This document shows positions 1 through 10,235 of a DNA stretch of 64,000 nucleotides, piece by piece. The notes under the pieces were generated by a model. That model saw only the letters and a list, made by a program, of their open reading frames with translations, was not told where the DNA came from and ran no database searches. Each line of letters starts with the position of its first letter. Position 1 is the first letter of the stretch. The DNA comes from Achromobacter insuavis. Lineage in GTDB: Bacteria; Pseudomonadota; Gammaproteobacteria; Burkholderiales; Burkholderiaceae_B. The DNA lies in the NCBI RefSeq assembly GCF_902859645.1, contig NZ_CADIJR010000002.1, positions 1 through 64,000 of the forward strand, read 5' to 3'. The position numbers were made by a program, and so were the translations under genes.

Positions 1-1184
1 CCCGCTGCGCCTGTTGCACCCGGCGAACCCGCAGCGCCAGCCGCTCCGGCGCCACCCGTGGCCCCGGAAGCGCCGGTCGCCCCGGCGGCGCCCGATGCAC
101 CCGCAGCGCCAGAGGCCCCAGCTGCACCGGCGCCCGACCCGGACGCGCCCTGCCCGCCCACGGCCTTGTTCAATTCATCGACGTTGCTCTGCAACTGGTT
201 CACGCGCCCTTCGGCATCCGCCATGGCGCGCTGGTTGGACGTGCGCTGATCCGCCTGCGCGTCGGCCTGCGCCGCCGCGCCATCCTGGGCCTGGCCCGAG
301 GACAGGCGCACCCGGTCCTGCGGCTGCGAGGCGCTGGCCACGCCGGCGTCGCCAGGCTTGGTCACCGTGCCGGACGCCGCGTCCTGGCCCTTGACCACCG
401 ACGGATTGGCGCCGGCCGCCGCGCCGATGCGCGCGCGGTAGCGGGCAAACGCCTCGGCATGTTCGTTGAAGATGCGGCGCGCCTCGGCCGGATCCACCGC
501 GCGGACCGTGGCCGCATCAGGAATCACCAGCTTCTGCCCCGCGCGCACCAGATTCATGTTGTTCTGGATGAAGGCCTCGGGGTTGGCGCGCCACAGCGCC
601 ACCAGCATCTGGTAGATCGAGGCGTTCGGCACGGCATTGCGCTGGGCGATGGCGAACAGCGTGTCGCCCGACTTGACGTTGACCGACCCGGCGACGCCCC
701 CCGCGCGGCCGGGCGTACCCACCGCGGCCGGCGTGACGTCGGCGCCCGCGCCGCGCAGCGGCACCAGGATGCTGACCTGCACCTGGCGCTGGCCCGAACT
801 GGAACTGATGTCGAGCAGCAGATCGACCGCGCCGCTGACCGGCGCCTGCGTCGACCGCACCCGCAGGTTCTTGCGGGTCGGATCCATGCCGTCCTCGACC
901 CGCACCACCAGGCTGGCCAGCGGCGCCGGCGGTTTCAGGCCGGCGCGCTGCCAGGCGGCCTCGTCGGCCACCGACACGCGCAGCGACGACACTTCGTCGG
1001 GCGTGAGCTCCTGCAGCCCGACCAACGCCTGCAGCGGCGTGCCCGGCGCCGACACCACCCGCGAATGCCCCACCCGCATCGCCAACGCCGGACTGCAAGC
1101 GCCCGCGCCGATCGCCAGCGCGATCGCCCATTGGAGGGCCTTCAAACGGCGGGCATGCTTCACTTGGCGCGAACGCTGGGTCAT
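1..1184 (-). CDS. fimV: FimV-like LysM protein, N-terminal part (runs off left edge)
   Basis: Inner-membrane, peptidoglycan-binding hub protein of the FimV/HubP family, which organises polar and surface-pilus machinery. The start is the ATG at 1184, followed by a signal peptide ending around SPALA-MRVG. A FimV N-terminal domain follows (motifs VGHSRVVSAPGTPLQAL and DPTRKNLRVRS), then a LysM segment starting SVKSGDTLFAIAQRN at about 690-550. An Ala/Gln-rich linker with coiled-coil character comes next. At 3-128 the protein becomes a collagen-like run of about 14 Gly-X-Y triplets (GAA, GAS, GAT). No stop codon is reached, so the gene continues beyond the window. It lies downstream of asd in the same direction, separated by a hairpin terminator. 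Family assignment is from motifs; the Gly-X-Y tract is unusual. Confidence 0.85.
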   Translation of the reverse strand, partial: MTQRSRQVKHARRLKALQWAIALAIGAGACSPALAMRVGHSRVVSAPGTPLQALVGLQELTPDEVSSLRVSVADEAAWQRAGLKPPAPLASLVVRVEDGMDPTRKNLRVRSTQAPVSGAVDLLLDISSSSGQRQVQVSILVPLRGAGADVTPAAVGTPGRAGGVAGSVNVKSGDTLFAIAQRNAVPNASIYQMLVALWRANPEAFIQNNMNLVRAGQKLVIPDAATVRAVDPAEARRIFNEHAEAFARYRARIGAAAGANPSVVKGQDAASGTVTKPGDAGVASASQPQDRVRLSSGQAQDGAAAQADAQADQRTSNQRAMADAEGRVNQLQSNVDELNKAVGGQGASGSGAGAAGASGAAGASGAAGATGASGATGGAGAAGAAGSPGATGAA

Positions 1185-1366
1185 AAGCTGGAATTCCGTT
1201 CTTATCGTCGATTTTCGGGCGGGGGCCTGTTCGTGGCGATCACGTGAGAACAAGCCTCAATTCACCCGAAAAGTGTAATGGATCGAGCGCGTTTCACAAA
1301 CCTGAAAGGCGCATCGGCGTTGGCTGGCGGGCACATTGGCGCCCAGTCCGACACGCTGCAAACGAC

Positions 1367-1388
1367 AAAGGCACCCGCGGGTGCCTTT
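1367..1388 (-). terminator. Rho-independent terminator after asd
   Basis: A perfect inverted repeat of 11 bp per arm (AAAGGCACCCG/CGGGTGCCTTT) lies 48 bp past the asd stop. On the minus strand it is followed by TGTCGTTT. It probably ends the leuCDB-asd transcript before fimV. Confidence 0.7.
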
Positions 1389-1435
1389 GTCCAACCTGCC
1401 TTCGCGACCGGGCGGCCTGCGCCGCCCGCCGGGCC

Positions 1436-2566
1436 TCAGGCTTCGGCCAGCGCGATGCGCAGCATGCGGCGCAGCGGTTCGGCGGCGCCCCACAGCAGCT
1501 GGTCGCCGACGGTGAAGGCGCTGAGGTATTGCGGACCCATCGACATCTTGCGCAGGCGGCCCACCGGAATGTCCAGCGTGCCCGTGACCGCGACCGGGGT
1601 CAGTTCACGGATGGTCTCTTCCTTGGTGTTGGGGATCACCTTGGCCCATTGCGTGCCTTGCGCGATCAGCGCTTCGATCTCGTCCAGCGGCAGGTCGCGC
1701 TTGAGCTTGATGGTCAGCGCCTGGCTGTGGCAGCGCATCGCGCCGATGCGCACGCACAGGCCGTCGATCGGGGTGGCGGCGGTGCCGAAGGCGGCGCCGC
1801 GGCCGAGGATCTTGTTGGTCTCGACCTCGCCCTTCCACTCTTCCTTGGACATGCCGTTGCCCAGGTCCTTGTCGATCCAGGGGATCAGGCTGCCGCCCAG
1901 CGGCACGCCGAAGTGCTCGTGGGGCAGCGCCGCGTCCTTCTGCTTGGCCAGGATGCCGCGGTCGATTTCCAGGATGGCCGAGGCCGGGTCGTCCAGCAGC
2001 GGCTTGACGGCGTGGTTCAGCTCGCCGAACTGGGTCAGCAGTTCGCGCATGTGCTGCGCGCCGCCGCCGGAAGCGGCCTGGTAGGTCATGGTGGTCATCC
2101 ACTCGACCAGGTCGTTGTTGAACAGGCCGGCCAGGCCCATCAGCATGCAGCTGACCGTGCAGTTGCCGCCGATGAAGTTGCGCACGCCGCGCTTGAGCGC
2201 CGCGTCGATCACGGGACGGTTGACCGGGTCCAGCACGATGATGGCGTCATCGGCCATGCGCAGCGTGCTGGCGGCGTCGATCCAGATGCCGTTCCAGCCC
2301 GCGCCGCGCAGCTTCGGGTAGACCTCGGAGGTGTAGTCGCCCCCTTGCGCCGTCACGATGATCGGCAGTTTTTTCAGAGCGTCAATGTTGTAGGCATCTT
2401 GCAGCGGGCCCGCGCCAGTCGCCCAAGTGGGGGCGGCGCCGCCAGCGTTGCTGGTGGAGAAAAACACCGGTTCGATCAGTGCGAAGTCGTTCTCGTCGCG
2501 CATGCGTTGCATGAGCACCGAGCCGACCATACCGCGCCAGCCGACAAGGCCTACTGCTTGATTCAT
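1436..2566 (-). CDS. asd: Aspartate-semialdehyde dehydrogenase
   Basis: Reduces aspartyl phosphate to aspartate semialdehyde with NADPH, feeding lysine/diaminopimelate, threonine and methionine synthesis in the cytoplasm. The 376-residue length fits the proteobacterial Asd subgroup. The N-terminal nucleotide-binding motif is [14 protein letters not shown]. The catalytic cysteine is Cys136 in GGNCTVSC, and [13 protein letters not shown] follows it. The ATG at 2566 is the only sensible start. The gene is 231 bp downstream of leuB on the same strand, an arrangement common in Bordetella and Achromobacter, so it may share the leu transcript or have its own promoter in the gap. Confidence 0.97.
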   Translation of the reverse strand: MNQAVGLVGWRGMVGSVLMQRMRDENDFALIEPVFFSTSNAGGAAPTWATGAGPLQDAYNIDALKKLPIIVTAQGGDYTSEVYPKLRGAGWNGIWIDAASTLRMADDAIIVLDPVNRPVIDAALKRGVRNFIGGNCTVSCMLMGLAGLFNNDLVEWMTTMTYQAASGGGAQHMRELLTQFGELNHAVKPLLDDPASAILEIDRGILAKQKDAALPHEHFGVPLGGSLIPWIDKDLGNGMSKEEWKGEVETNKILGRGAAFGTAATPIDGLCVRIGAMRCHSQALTIKLKRDLPLDEIEALIAQGTQWAKVIPNTKEETIRELTPVAVTGTLDIPVGRLRKMSMGPQYLSAFTVGDQLLWGAAEPLRRMLRIALAEA

Positions 2567-2797
2567 TTCAATCGCTCTTTAAAGGTGGGGACAAGGTGTG
2601 GTGAAAAAACGTGCAAGAACCCAACAATTTATCAGAATGCACGCATAGATGTTGCGGCGCACCTTGAAAAAACGGGGCCACAATCAAAGCCGCCCCGCTT
2701 TCGCGGCGCCGCGGCAACATCGGCATGAAAAAGGGCCGCCCTGCGGGCGGCCCCCTGGAAGCGGGACCGCGCCGCAAGGGCGCGTCCCTTGCAGGCA

Positions 2798-3874
2798 TCA
2801 GGCCAGGGCTTTGAGGACGGCGTCGCCCATGCCCGAAGTGCTGACCTTGGTGGTGCCGGGTTCGAAGATGTCGGCGGTGCGCAGGCCATCGGCCAGCACG
2901 CGGCGCACGGCGGCTTCGATGCGGTCGGCCTGCGGCGCCAAATTCAGCGAGTAGCGCAGCAGCATGGCGGCCGACAGGATGGTCGCCAGCGGATTGGCGA
3001 TGCCCTGGCCGGCGATGTCGGGCGCCGAACCGTGGCTGGGCTCGTACAGGCCCTGGCCGCCGGCGTTCAGCGAGGCCGACGGCAGCATGCCGATGGAACC
3101 CGTCAGCATGGCGGCTTCGTCCGACAGGATGTCGCCAAACAGGTTGCCGGTGACGATCACGTCGAACTGGCGCGGGTTGCGCACCAGCTGCATGGCGGCG
3201 TTGTCGACATACATGTGCGACAGCTCGACGTCCGGGTACTCGCGCGCCACTTCGATGACGATGTCGCGCCAGAACTGCGAGGTCTCCAGCACGTTGGCCT
3301 TGTCGACGCTGCACAGCTTCTTGTTGCGCTTCCGGGCGGATTCGAAGCCGATGCGGGCGATGCGGCGCACTTCCGATTCAGCATAGCGCATCGTGTCGTA
3401 GCCTTCGCGTTCGCCGCTGAAGGCGCCGTCCGGCGACGAGCGCACGCCGCGCGGCGTGCCGAAATAGATGTCGCCGGTCAGCTCGCGGATGATCAGGATG
3501 TCCAGGCCGGACACGATCTCGGGCTTGAGCGACGAGGCGCTGGCCAGCTCGGGATACAGGATGGCGGGACGCAGGTTGGCGAACAGGCCGAGCGCCTTGC
3601 GCAGGCCCAGGATGGCCTGCTCGGGGCGGAACTCGCGCGGCAGGCTGTCGTACTTCCAGTCGCCGACGGCGCCGAACAGCACGGCGTGCGATTCCTTGGC
3701 CAGCTTCAGCGTGGCCGGGGGCAGCGGATGCTCGAACGCGTCGAACGCGGCGCCGCCAACGGCGGCCTGCTTGATGTCGAACGGCACGTCCAGCGCCTTC
3801 AGGACGCGCACGGCCTGTTCGATGATTTCGGGGCCGATGCCGTCACCCGGCAAGACTGCGATGTTGTGAGTCAT
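2798..3874 (-). CDS. leuB: 3-isopropylmalate dehydrogenase
   Basis: Oxidatively decarboxylates 3-isopropylmalate to 2-oxoisocaproate with NAD, the third step specific to leucine synthesis. The protein is 358 residues. It starts at the ATG at 3874 ([17 protein letters not shown], the usual N-terminus of the family). An upstream in-frame ATG at 3967 would add 31 residues unlike the family and overlap leuD. The metal-binding and substrate region [20 protein letters not shown] is intact. It is the last leu gene of leuC-leuD-leuB, 37 bp after leuD. Confidence 0.97.
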   Translation of the reverse strand: MTHNIAVLPGDGIGPEIIEQAVRVLKALDVPFDIKQAAVGGAAFDAFEHPLPPATLKLAKESHAVLFGAVGDWKYDSLPREFRPEQAILGLRKALGLFANLRPAILYPELASASSLKPEIVSGLDILIIRELTGDIYFGTPRGVRSSPDGAFSGEREGYDTMRYAESEVRRIARIGFESARKRNKKLCSVDKANVLETSQFWRDIVIEVAREYPDVELSHMYVDNAAMQLVRNPRQFDVIVTGNLFGDILSDEAAMLTGSIGMLPSASLNAGGQGLYEPSHGSAPDIAGQGIANPLATILSAAMLLRYSLNLAPQADRIEAAVRRVLADGLRTADIFEPGTTKVSTSGMGDAVLKALA

Positions 3875-3911
3875 GGAAAAAACGGTCCTGTGGTCGATAG
3901 GAAAGGTCGGG

Positions 3912-4562
3912 TCAGGCGATCGGCCGGCTTTCCAGCCAGGGATGGCGGGCCAGGCGCTCGGCTTCAAAGGCGCGGATCTTGTCGGCGTGGCGCAGCGTCA
4001 GGCCGATGTCGTCGAAGCCGTTGAGCAGGCAGTACTTGCGGAACGGCTCGATGTCGAACTTCATGGCGCGGCCGTCGGCCGCCACCACCACCTGGCGGTC
4101 CAGGTCGATGTTGAGCTTGTAGGCCGGGAACGCCTTCACTTCGTCGAACAGGCGCGCCACTTCGAGCTCGGACAGCACGATCGGCAGCAGACCGTTCTTG
4201 AAGCTGTTGTTGAAGAAGATGTCGGCGTAGGACGGCGCGATGATGGCGCGAAAGCCGAACTGCGTCAGCGCCCAGGGCGCGTGCTCGCGGCTCGAACCGC
4301 AGCCGAAGTTCTTGCGCGCCAGCAGCACCGAGGCGCCCTGGTAACGCGGCTGGTTCAGCACGAAATCGGGGTTGAGCGGACGCTTGCTGTTGTCCATGCC
4401 CGGTTCGCCATGATCCAGGTAGCGCAGCTCGTCGAACAGGTTCGGGCCGAAGCCGGTGCGCTTGATGGACTTGAGGAACTGCTTGGGGATGATGAGGTCC
4501 GTGTCGACGTTTTCGCGGTCGAGCGGAGCCACCAGGCCTTCGTGAGTGGTGAATGCTTGCAT
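3912..4562 (-). CDS. leuD: 3-isopropylmalate dehydratase, small subunit
   Basis: Small subunit of isopropylmalate isomerase, which pairs with LeuC to interconvert 2- and 3-isopropylmalate. The protein is 216 residues, normal for the family. The swivelling-domain signatures are present: [12 protein letters not shown] near the N-terminus and [15 protein letters not shown] in the middle. It lies 22 bp downstream of leuC and 37 bp upstream of leuB, consistent with one operon. Confidence 0.97.
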   Translation of the reverse strand: MQAFTTHEGLVAPLDRENVDTDLIIPKQFLKSIKRTGFGPNLFDELRYLDHGEPGMDNSKRPLNPDFVLNQPRYQGASVLLARKNFGCGSSREHAPWALTQFGFRAIIAPSYADIFFNNSFKNGLLPIVLSELEVARLFDEVKAFPAYKLNIDLDRQVVVAADGRAMKFDIEPFRKYCLLNGFDDIGLTLRHADKIRAFEAERLARHPWLESRPIA

Positions 4563-4584
4563 GATGTCGGTACTCGGTGGGCGC

Positions 4585-5988
4585 TTAACGGAACGTGCGG
4601 ACGTCGACGAAATGGCCGGCCACGGCGGCGGCGGCGGCCATCGCCGGGCTCACCAGGTGGGTGCGGCCACCCTGGCCCTGGCGGCCTTCGAAGTTGCGGT
4701 TCGAGGTCGAGGCGCAACGCTCGCCCGGCTCGAGCCGGTCGGCGTTCATGGCCAGGCACATCGAGCAGCCCGGCTCGCGCCATTCGAAACCGGCCTCGAT
4801 GAAGATCTTGTCCAGGCCTTCGCGCTCGGCCTGCTGCTTGACCAGGCCGGAGCCCGGCACCACCATGGCCTGGCGCACGTTGGAGGCCACGTGCTTGCCG
4901 CGCGCCACGACGGCGGCGGCGCGCAGGTCCTCGATGCGCGAGTTGGTGCAGGAGCCGATGAAGACGCGGTCCACGCGGATGTCGGTCAGCGGGGTGTTGG
5001 GCTTGAGGCCCATGTATTCCAGCGCGCGTTCCATGCCGCTGCGGCGCACGTCGTCTTTTTCGCGGTCGGGGTCCGGCACGCGCGAGTCGACCGGCAGCAC
5101 CATTTCGGGCGAGGTGCCCCAGGTGACCTGCGGCTTGATGTCGCGGGCATTGACTTCGACCACGGTGTCGAACTTGGCGCCTTCGTCGGTGCGCAGCGTG
5201 CGCCAGTAGGCCACGGCGTGGTCCCACAGCACGCCGGACGGCGCGAACGGACGGCCGCGGAAGTATTCGATGGTCTTGTCGTCAACCGCGACCATGCCGG
5301 AGCGGGCGCCGGCTTCGATGGCCATGTTGCAGACCGTCATGCGGCCTTCCACGGACAGCGCGCGGATGGTGCTGCCGGCGAATTCGATGGCGTGGCCGGT
5401 GCCGCCGGCGGTGCCGATGATGCCGATGATGTGCAGGACGACGTCCTTGGCCGTACAGCCGAACGGCAGTTCGCCTTCGACCTTGATCAGCATGCTCTTG
5501 GCTTTCTTCATGAGCAGCGTCTGCGTGGCCAGCACGTGTTCGACTTCCGAGGTGCCGATGCCGAACGCCAGCGCGCCCAGCGCGCCGTGCGTGCTGGTGT
5601 GCGAGTCGCCACAGACCACGGTCATGCCCGGCAGGGTCGCGCCCTGTTCCGGTCCGATCACGTGGACGATGCCCTGGCGCAGGTCGTTCATGCGGAATTC
5701 GGTGATGCCGTACTTGTCGCAGTTGGCGTCGAGCGTGTCGACCTGCAGGCGCGAGATCGGATCATCGATGCCCTGGGCGCGATTCATCGTCGGCACGTTG
5801 TGGTCGGCAACCGCCAGGTTGGCGCCGTTGCGCCACGGCTTGCGCTGGGCGATGGCCAGGCCTTCGAACGCCTGCGGGCTGGTCACTTCGTGCAGCAGGT
5901 GGCGGTCGATATAGAGCAGACAGGTGCCGTCTGATTCCTGGTGGACGATGTGGGCGTCCCAGAGTTTGTCGTAAAGGGTTTGGGCCAT
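4585..5988 (-). CDS. leuC: 3-isopropylmalate dehydratase, large subunit
   Basis: Fe-S subunit of isopropylmalate isomerase. The protein is 467 residues, starting at the ATG at 5988 ([15 protein letters not shown]). A further-upstream ATG at 6069 gives a 27-residue extension not seen in the family. The three [4Fe-4S] ligands are visible: one in [13 protein letters not shown] and two in [11 protein letters not shown]. The gene opens the leuCDB operon behind a good promoter at 6077-6105 with a leader of roughly 80 nt. No obvious leucine-rich leader peptide was found in that leader. Confidence 0.97.
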   Translation of the reverse strand: MAQTLYDKLWDAHIVHQESDGTCLLYIDRHLLHEVTSPQAFEGLAIAQRKPWRNGANLAVADHNVPTMNRAQGIDDPISRLQVDTLDANCDKYGITEFRMNDLRQGIVHVIGPEQGATLPGMTVVCGDSHTSTHGALGALAFGIGTSEVEHVLATQTLLMKKAKSMLIKVEGELPFGCTAKDVVLHIIGIIGTAGGTGHAIEFAGSTIRALSVEGRMTVCNMAIEAGARSGMVAVDDKTIEYFRGRPFAPSGVLWDHAVAYWRTLRTDEGAKFDTVVEVNARDIKPQVTWGTSPEMVLPVDSRVPDPDREKDDVRRSGMERALEYMGLKPNTPLTDIRVDRVFIGSCTNSRIEDLRAAAVVARGKHVASNVRQAMVVPGSGLVKQQAEREGLDKIFIEAGFEWREPGCSMCLAMNADRLEPGERCASTSNRNFEGRQGQGGRTHLVSPAMAAAAAVAGHFVDVRTFR

Positions 5989-6076
5989 GGATGCGCTCTG
6001 CAAATAGACAATCCGGCTCGTGCCTCGCGTGGGGCGAATCCATCGCTTCCACGCCGGCCGCTGCGGCATGTGAAGG

Positions 6077-6105
6077 ATTATGCCCAGCCTCTGAACCTAG
6101 TACAA
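6077..6105 (-). promoter_or_regulatory. sigma70-type promoter for leuCDB
   Basis: On the minus strand, TTGTAC (6105-6100) and CATAAT (6082-6077) are separated by 17 bp, about 90 bp upstream of the leuC start. The flanking DNA to 6140 is the only AT-rich stretch here and contains partly symmetric GTAGTACTAG/TAGTTGTACTAGG elements that could bind a regulator. Confidence 0.55.
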
Positions 6106-6248
6106 CTACACCCAATATACTAGTACTACCACTACCATGGTGAACGGCTGGAATGGCCGCAAGCGGCCGCGGCATCGAGGCAGGAAGACGGTCTCAAAAA
6201 GGGAGCTGCGCCACGGACGGCGTGCGGCTGGACCCGGGGCGGCCCCGC

Positions 6249-7088
6249 CTAGCGCGCCGCGCGGCCCTTGGATTGCTCGTACAGCGGCAGCACCTGTTGC
6301 GCCGCCGCCTGCAGGTCGGTGATGCGCGAGGCGGCCGACGGGTGGGTAGACAGGATCTCGGGCGGCGCGTTGCCGTTGTCGGCGGCCCCCATCTTCTGCC
6401 ACAGCGTGACCGCGGCGCGCGGATCGAAGCCGGCGCGCGCGGCCAGTTCCACGCCCATGCGGTCGGCCTCGGTTTCGTGGGTGCGGCTGTTGGGCAGCGT
6501 GAACATCACGTCGCTGAGCTTGCCGCCCAGGTCCGACGCGGCGCTCGAACCGGTCGCGATCGACAGCACCTGCAGCCCCAGATTGGTGGCCATCTGCTGC
6601 GATACGCGTTCACGCGCGTGCTCGCGCAGCGCGTGGGAGATCTCGTGGCCCAGCACCGCCGCCAGCTCGTCATCCGTCGGCTTGATCTTGTTGACCAGGC
6701 CGGTGTAGACGGCGATCTTGCCGCCCGGCATGCACCAGGCGTTGACCTCGTCGCTGGTCAGGACGTGCACTTCCCACTTCCAGTTGGACGCGTCGGGGCG
6801 GAACACGCCGGTCTGCGCGATCAGGCGCTGCGAGATCGCGCGCACCCGCGACACGAGCTGGGCGTCGCGGTCCAGCAGGTTCTTGGCCTGGGCCTGCTTG
6901 AGGATGTCGGCGTACTGCTGGTTCGCTTCCTGCTCCAGCGCCTGCGACGGCACCATGCTGGACATGTACTGCGTCCGGTTGACGCCGATGGCGCCCGACT
7001 GGGTGGTGTTCATCCCGGTGCAGCCCGCCAGGGCGGCCAGGGACAGGACGGCCACAACGCGGCGCAAGGGATAGCGATTACGGCTCAT
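6249..7088 (-). CDS. M48 family zinc metallopeptidase lipoprotein (LoiP/YcaL-like)
   Basis: Predicted outer-membrane or periplasmic lipoprotein protease of the M48 family, a group involved in envelope quality control. The signal peptide ends in the lipobox LAALAGC with Cys23. The zinc site is HEISH at residues 148-152, with the third ligand in ETEAD near residue 207. The start is the ATG at 7088, preceded by GGAGG at the right distance; the ATG at 7100 lies upstream of that ribosome-binding site. The protein is 279 residues. It sits 42 bp from aroC, so both may be transcribed together. Substrate is not deducible. Confidence 0.9.
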   Translation of the reverse strand: MSRNRYPLRRVVAVLSLAALAGCTGMNTTQSGAIGVNRTQYMSSMVPSQALEQEANQQYADILKQAQAKNLLDRDAQLVSRVRAISQRLIAQTGVFRPDASNWKWEVHVLTSDEVNAWCMPGGKIAVYTGLVNKIKPTDDELAAVLGHEISHALREHARERVSQQMATNLGLQVLSIATGSSAASDLGGKLSDVMFTLPNSRTHETEADRMGVELAARAGFDPRAAVTLWQKMGAADNGNAPPEILSTHPSAASRITDLQAAAQQVLPLYEQSKGRAAR

Positions 7089-7130
7089 GCCAGCCTCCAA
7101 CAGTCAGGAACAACGGGACGTGCGCGGGTC

Positions 7131-8198
7131 TCAGGCCGGATCGCCGCACTGGCCGCGGTGGCGCAGGGCGTGGTCGATCAGCACCAGGGCCAGCATGGCT
7201 TCGGCGATCGGCGTGGCGCGGATGCCGACGCAGGGATCGTGGCGGCCCAGCGTCTGCACCATCACCGGCTCGTTAGCGCGGTTCACGGAACGGCGCTCGA
7301 CCCGGATGCTGGAGGTCGGCTTGATGGCCAGCGACACCGTCACCGGCTGGCCGGTCGAAATGCCGCCCAGCACGCCGCCGGCGTGATTGGTGAGGAAGCC
7401 GTCGGGGGTGAGTTCATCGCCATGTTCGGAGCCGCGCTGCGCGATGCAGTCGAAACCGGCGCCGATGGAAACGCCCTTGACCGCGTTCAGGCCCATCATC
7501 ACGTGCGCGATGTCGGCGTCCAGGCGGTCATAGATGGGCTCGCCCCAGCCGGCCGGCAGGTTCTCGGCCACCACCTCGATGCGCGCGCCGACCGAATCGC
7601 CATCGCGGCGCAACTGGTCCATGTAGGCTTCCAGTTCGGGCACGACGTCGGCATTCGGCGCGTAGAACGGGTTGTTCGGCACCTCGTCCCACGAGACGAA
7701 GGGAATCGGGATCGGGCCCAGCTGGCTCATGTAGCCGCGCACCTTCACGCCGTACTGCTCGGCCAGCCATTTCTTGGCCACGGCGCCCGCGGCCACCGTT
7801 GGCGCGGTCAGGCGCGCCGACGACCGGCCGCCGCCGCGCGGGTCGCGCAGGCCGAACTTGCGCCAGTAGGCGTAGTCGGCGTGGCCCGGCCGGAAGGTGT
7901 CGGCAATGTTGGAGTAGTCCTTGCTGCGCGCATCGGTGTTGCGGATCAGCAGCCCGATGGGGGTGCCCGTGGTCAGGCCCTCGTACACGCCGGACAGGAT
8001 CTCGACCTGGTCGGCTTCCTGGCGCTGGGTGACGTGGCGCGAGGTGCCGGGACGGCGGCGGTCCAGCTCGTGCTGGATGTCGGCCGCTTCCAGCGGCAGC
8101 CCGGGCGGACAGCCATCGATGACGCAACCGATGGCCGGCCCGTGGGATTCGCCAAAATTCGTGACGGTGAACAGAGTACCAAGGGTATTGCCGGGCAT
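7131..8198 (-). CDS. aroC: Chorismate synthase
   Basis: Converts 5-enolpyruvylshikimate 3-phosphate to chorismate, the last shikimate-pathway step, using reduced FMN. The protein is 355 residues with the hallmark segments [14 protein letters not shown] at the N-terminus, [13 protein letters not shown] around residue 125, and the C-terminal [18 protein letters not shown]. The reading frame is complete. It lies 37 bp downstream of the EAL-domain gene on the same strand. Confidence 0.97.
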   Translation of the reverse strand: MPGNTLGTLFTVTNFGESHGPAIGCVIDGCPPGLPLEAADIQHELDRRRPGTSRHVTQRQEADQVEILSGVYEGLTTGTPIGLLIRNTDARSKDYSNIADTFRPGHADYAYWRKFGLRDPRGGGRSSARLTAPTVAAGAVAKKWLAEQYGVKVRGYMSQLGPIPIPFVSWDEVPNNPFYAPNADVVPELEAYMDQLRRDGDSVGARIEVVAENLPAGWGEPIYDRLDADIAHVMMGLNAVKGVSIGAGFDCIAQRGSEHGDELTPDGFLTNHAGGVLGGISTGQPVTVSLAIKPTSSIRVERRSVNRANEPVMVQTLGRHDPCVGIRATPIAEAMLALVLIDHALRHRGQCGDPA

Positions 8199-8235
8199 AG
8201 GAAGTCAACAGGTGGGGGTTTGCGAGCAACCCCGA

Positions 8236-9702
8236 TTATGACACCGCCGACGCCAAAGCCTGAATTTCCGCGGCGGGCGCGGGACGTCCCAGCAGGAAAC
8301 CCTGCATCACGCGGCAGCCCAGCGACTTGAGGATCTCGCGCTGCCCTTCGGTCTCGACGCCTTCGGCCACCACCGGCAGGTGCATCGCCTGGCACAGCCC
8401 GAACAGCGCCGACACCACCTCGCGGCTGCCGGCGTCGGACTCGAGCGCGGAAATGAAGCTGCGGTCGATCTTGACCCAGTCGATGGGCAGGTGCCGCAGA
8501 TGGTTCAGGCTGGAATAGCCGCAGCCGAAATCGTCCAGCGCCACGCCGATGCCCTTGGCCCGCAGGGTGTTCAGGATCTTCACGTGGCGCTCGTAGTGCA
8601 GGATGAAGATCGATTCGGTGATCTCCAGCACCAGCTTGCGCGGCGCCAGCTTGGTCGAGGCAAGCACGTCGGAGACCAGTTGCACCAGGCCGTCCTCGTT
8701 CATCTGCTTGACCGACAGGTTCACGTGCACGCGCCACGCCGCCGGCCACAAGGCCGCCTGCGAGCAGGCGCGCTCCAGGATCCAGGCGCCCAGCGGCACG
8801 ATCAGGCCGCTGCGTTCGGCCAGCTCGATGGTCACGGCCGGCGACACGCTGCCCAGTTCGGGATGGTGCCAGCGCAACAGCGCCTCGCAGCCCTGCACCA
8901 CGCCCGTGCCGCTGTCGCAGACCGGCTGGTAGTACAACTCGAACTGGTCCATCGACGCGGTCGTCAGGGCCAGCCGCAGGTCGTTTTCCAGGCCCTGCTG
9001 GTCGCGCTGGCGCGCCAGCATGCGGAAGTCGAACATGTTCCAGCCGGGGCCGCCGCGCTCCTTGAGCGGCACCATGGCCACCTGCACGCAACGCTGCAGT
9101 TCCTCGACGCTGCGACCGTGGTCCGGATACAACGCCGCGCCCACGCGGAACACCGCGATCAGGGGCCGGCCGCCCAGTTCGTAGGGCACGGACAGGTCTT
9201 CGAGCAGCTTGGCCGAGACCTGGGCGGCGCCCTCCTCGTCCACGTCCGGAATGCACACGGTGAAGGTGTCGGTGCCGGTGCGGGCGACCATGCCGCCCAG
9301 CGCGCGGGTCAGCAGGCTGAGGCGGTCGGCCACCATCACCAGCAAGGTCTGGTCTTCGCCGGCCCGCAGCATCGCGCTGATCTCGGCGTACTGGTCAAAA
9401 CTGACCAGGAAAAACGCGCCAATGCCGCGCGTGCCCGAGCGGGCGCGCGCAATGCCCAGGGATTCCTGGTTATCCTGCACCGGTCCGCCAGGACCGAACG
9501 CGCCCCTGCCGGACTGTCGTTCAGCCTGGTTCAACCACGCGCGCGCGCGGCGATGCAGCTCCCGCTGGCTCAGGACGCCGGTCAATTCATCACGCGTCAA
9601 TCGCCCGCGCAGGACGCGTTCCCGGCGGACGAAAAACAAACTTATCGCTGCAAGTGCGCCCACGAGCGTCAGGCACAGTGCGAGCAGGTAACTCTCACGC
9701 AC
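8236..9702 (-). CDS. Membrane-anchored degenerate-GGDEF / EAL phosphodiesterase
   Basis: Predicted cyclic-di-GMP phosphodiesterase. One N-terminal transmembrane helix (about residues 5-24) leads into a GGDEF domain whose active-site loop reads RTGTDTF (about 141-147), so cyclase activity is unlikely. The EAL domain keeps EALLRW (273-278), the NLSVKQ, ITES, DDFGCGYSS and VKIDRSF segments and AEGVET, so hydrolysis of c-di-GMP is expected. The protein is 488 residues. It is divergent from a LapD-like gene across a 533 bp gap, so an enzyme and a likely c-di-GMP receptor sit back to back. Confidence 0.88.
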   Translation of the reverse strand: MRESYLLALCLTLVGALAAISLFFVRRERVLRGRLTRDELTGVLSQRELHRRARAWLNQAERQSGRGAFGPGGPVQDNQESLGIARARSGTRGIGAFFLVSFDQYAEISAMLRAGEDQTLLVMVADRLSLLTRALGGMVARTGTDTFTVCIPDVDEEGAAQVSAKLLEDLSVPYELGGRPLIAVFRVGAALYPDHGRSVEELQRCVQVAMVPLKERGGPGWNMFDFRMLARQRDQQGLENDLRLALTTASMDQFELYYQPVCDSGTGVVQGCEALLRWHHPELGSVSPAVTIELAERSGLIVPLGAWILERACSQAALWPAAWRVHVNLSVKQMNEDGLVQLVSDVLASTKLAPRKLVLEITESIFILHYERHVKILNTLRAKGIGVALDDFGCGYSSLNHLRHLPIDWVKIDRSFISALESDAGSREVVSALFGLCQAMHLPVVAEGVETEGQREILKSLGCRVMQGFLLGRPAPAAEIQALASAVS

Positions 9703-10235
9703 GGAGCCCCCTATCTAGAAACCCTTGGCGTTGTGGTCCGGAAAGAAACCCAAGGGCTGTAACATTTTTTAAATTATGCATTATTTTCGCAAAAAAACGC
9801 CACACTTCAGGAGCAACGCGCTCCCTTTCCTTCGATTCCTGCCCTGATCTGGTTGCTCGTTGGGGGTCATGACGGTCCTTGGATAGCAGTCGCTGGCCGG
9901 TCCTTTGCGCCATGCCGTGCCCTTACTACGACAGCCGGAACCGGAAAATTAATACGGCCTGTCTCAATAGTTATCATCCGGGCAATTATCACGAACGAAA
10001 TAATTGCACAGGTTGTCTGATATCGCAGGTGATTTCGTAATATTCTGTATGTTCTGTGACATGCGGAATTACAGCGTACGCGGCGACACTGAGGTATTAG
10101 TAACGTGTGTCACGTTTCTTATCCAGCATTTTTCCCGTCAGGGCACTTGCGCTGCCCGACGTCTCCCCTTTCACTGGCAGGCCGGCATTGCACGGCACCG
10201 GCAACGGTGCGGGCCACGAAGGGAACCTCTAATCC
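9703..10235. other. Divergent intergenic region between EAL gene and lapD-like gene
   Basis: 533 bp without a convincing gene. The part from about 9760 to 10130 is markedly more AT-rich than the surroundings and should hold divergent promoters. An open frame from 10004 has core-unlike composition and no recognisable product. No strong terminator or riboswitch was recognised. Confidence 0.5.

Noticed and set aside
1278-2728. Long plus-strand frames opposite asd and leu genes
   Set aside because: They are typical GC-rich antisense shadows with Arg/Ala/His-rich, domain-free translations over well-identified genes on the other strand.
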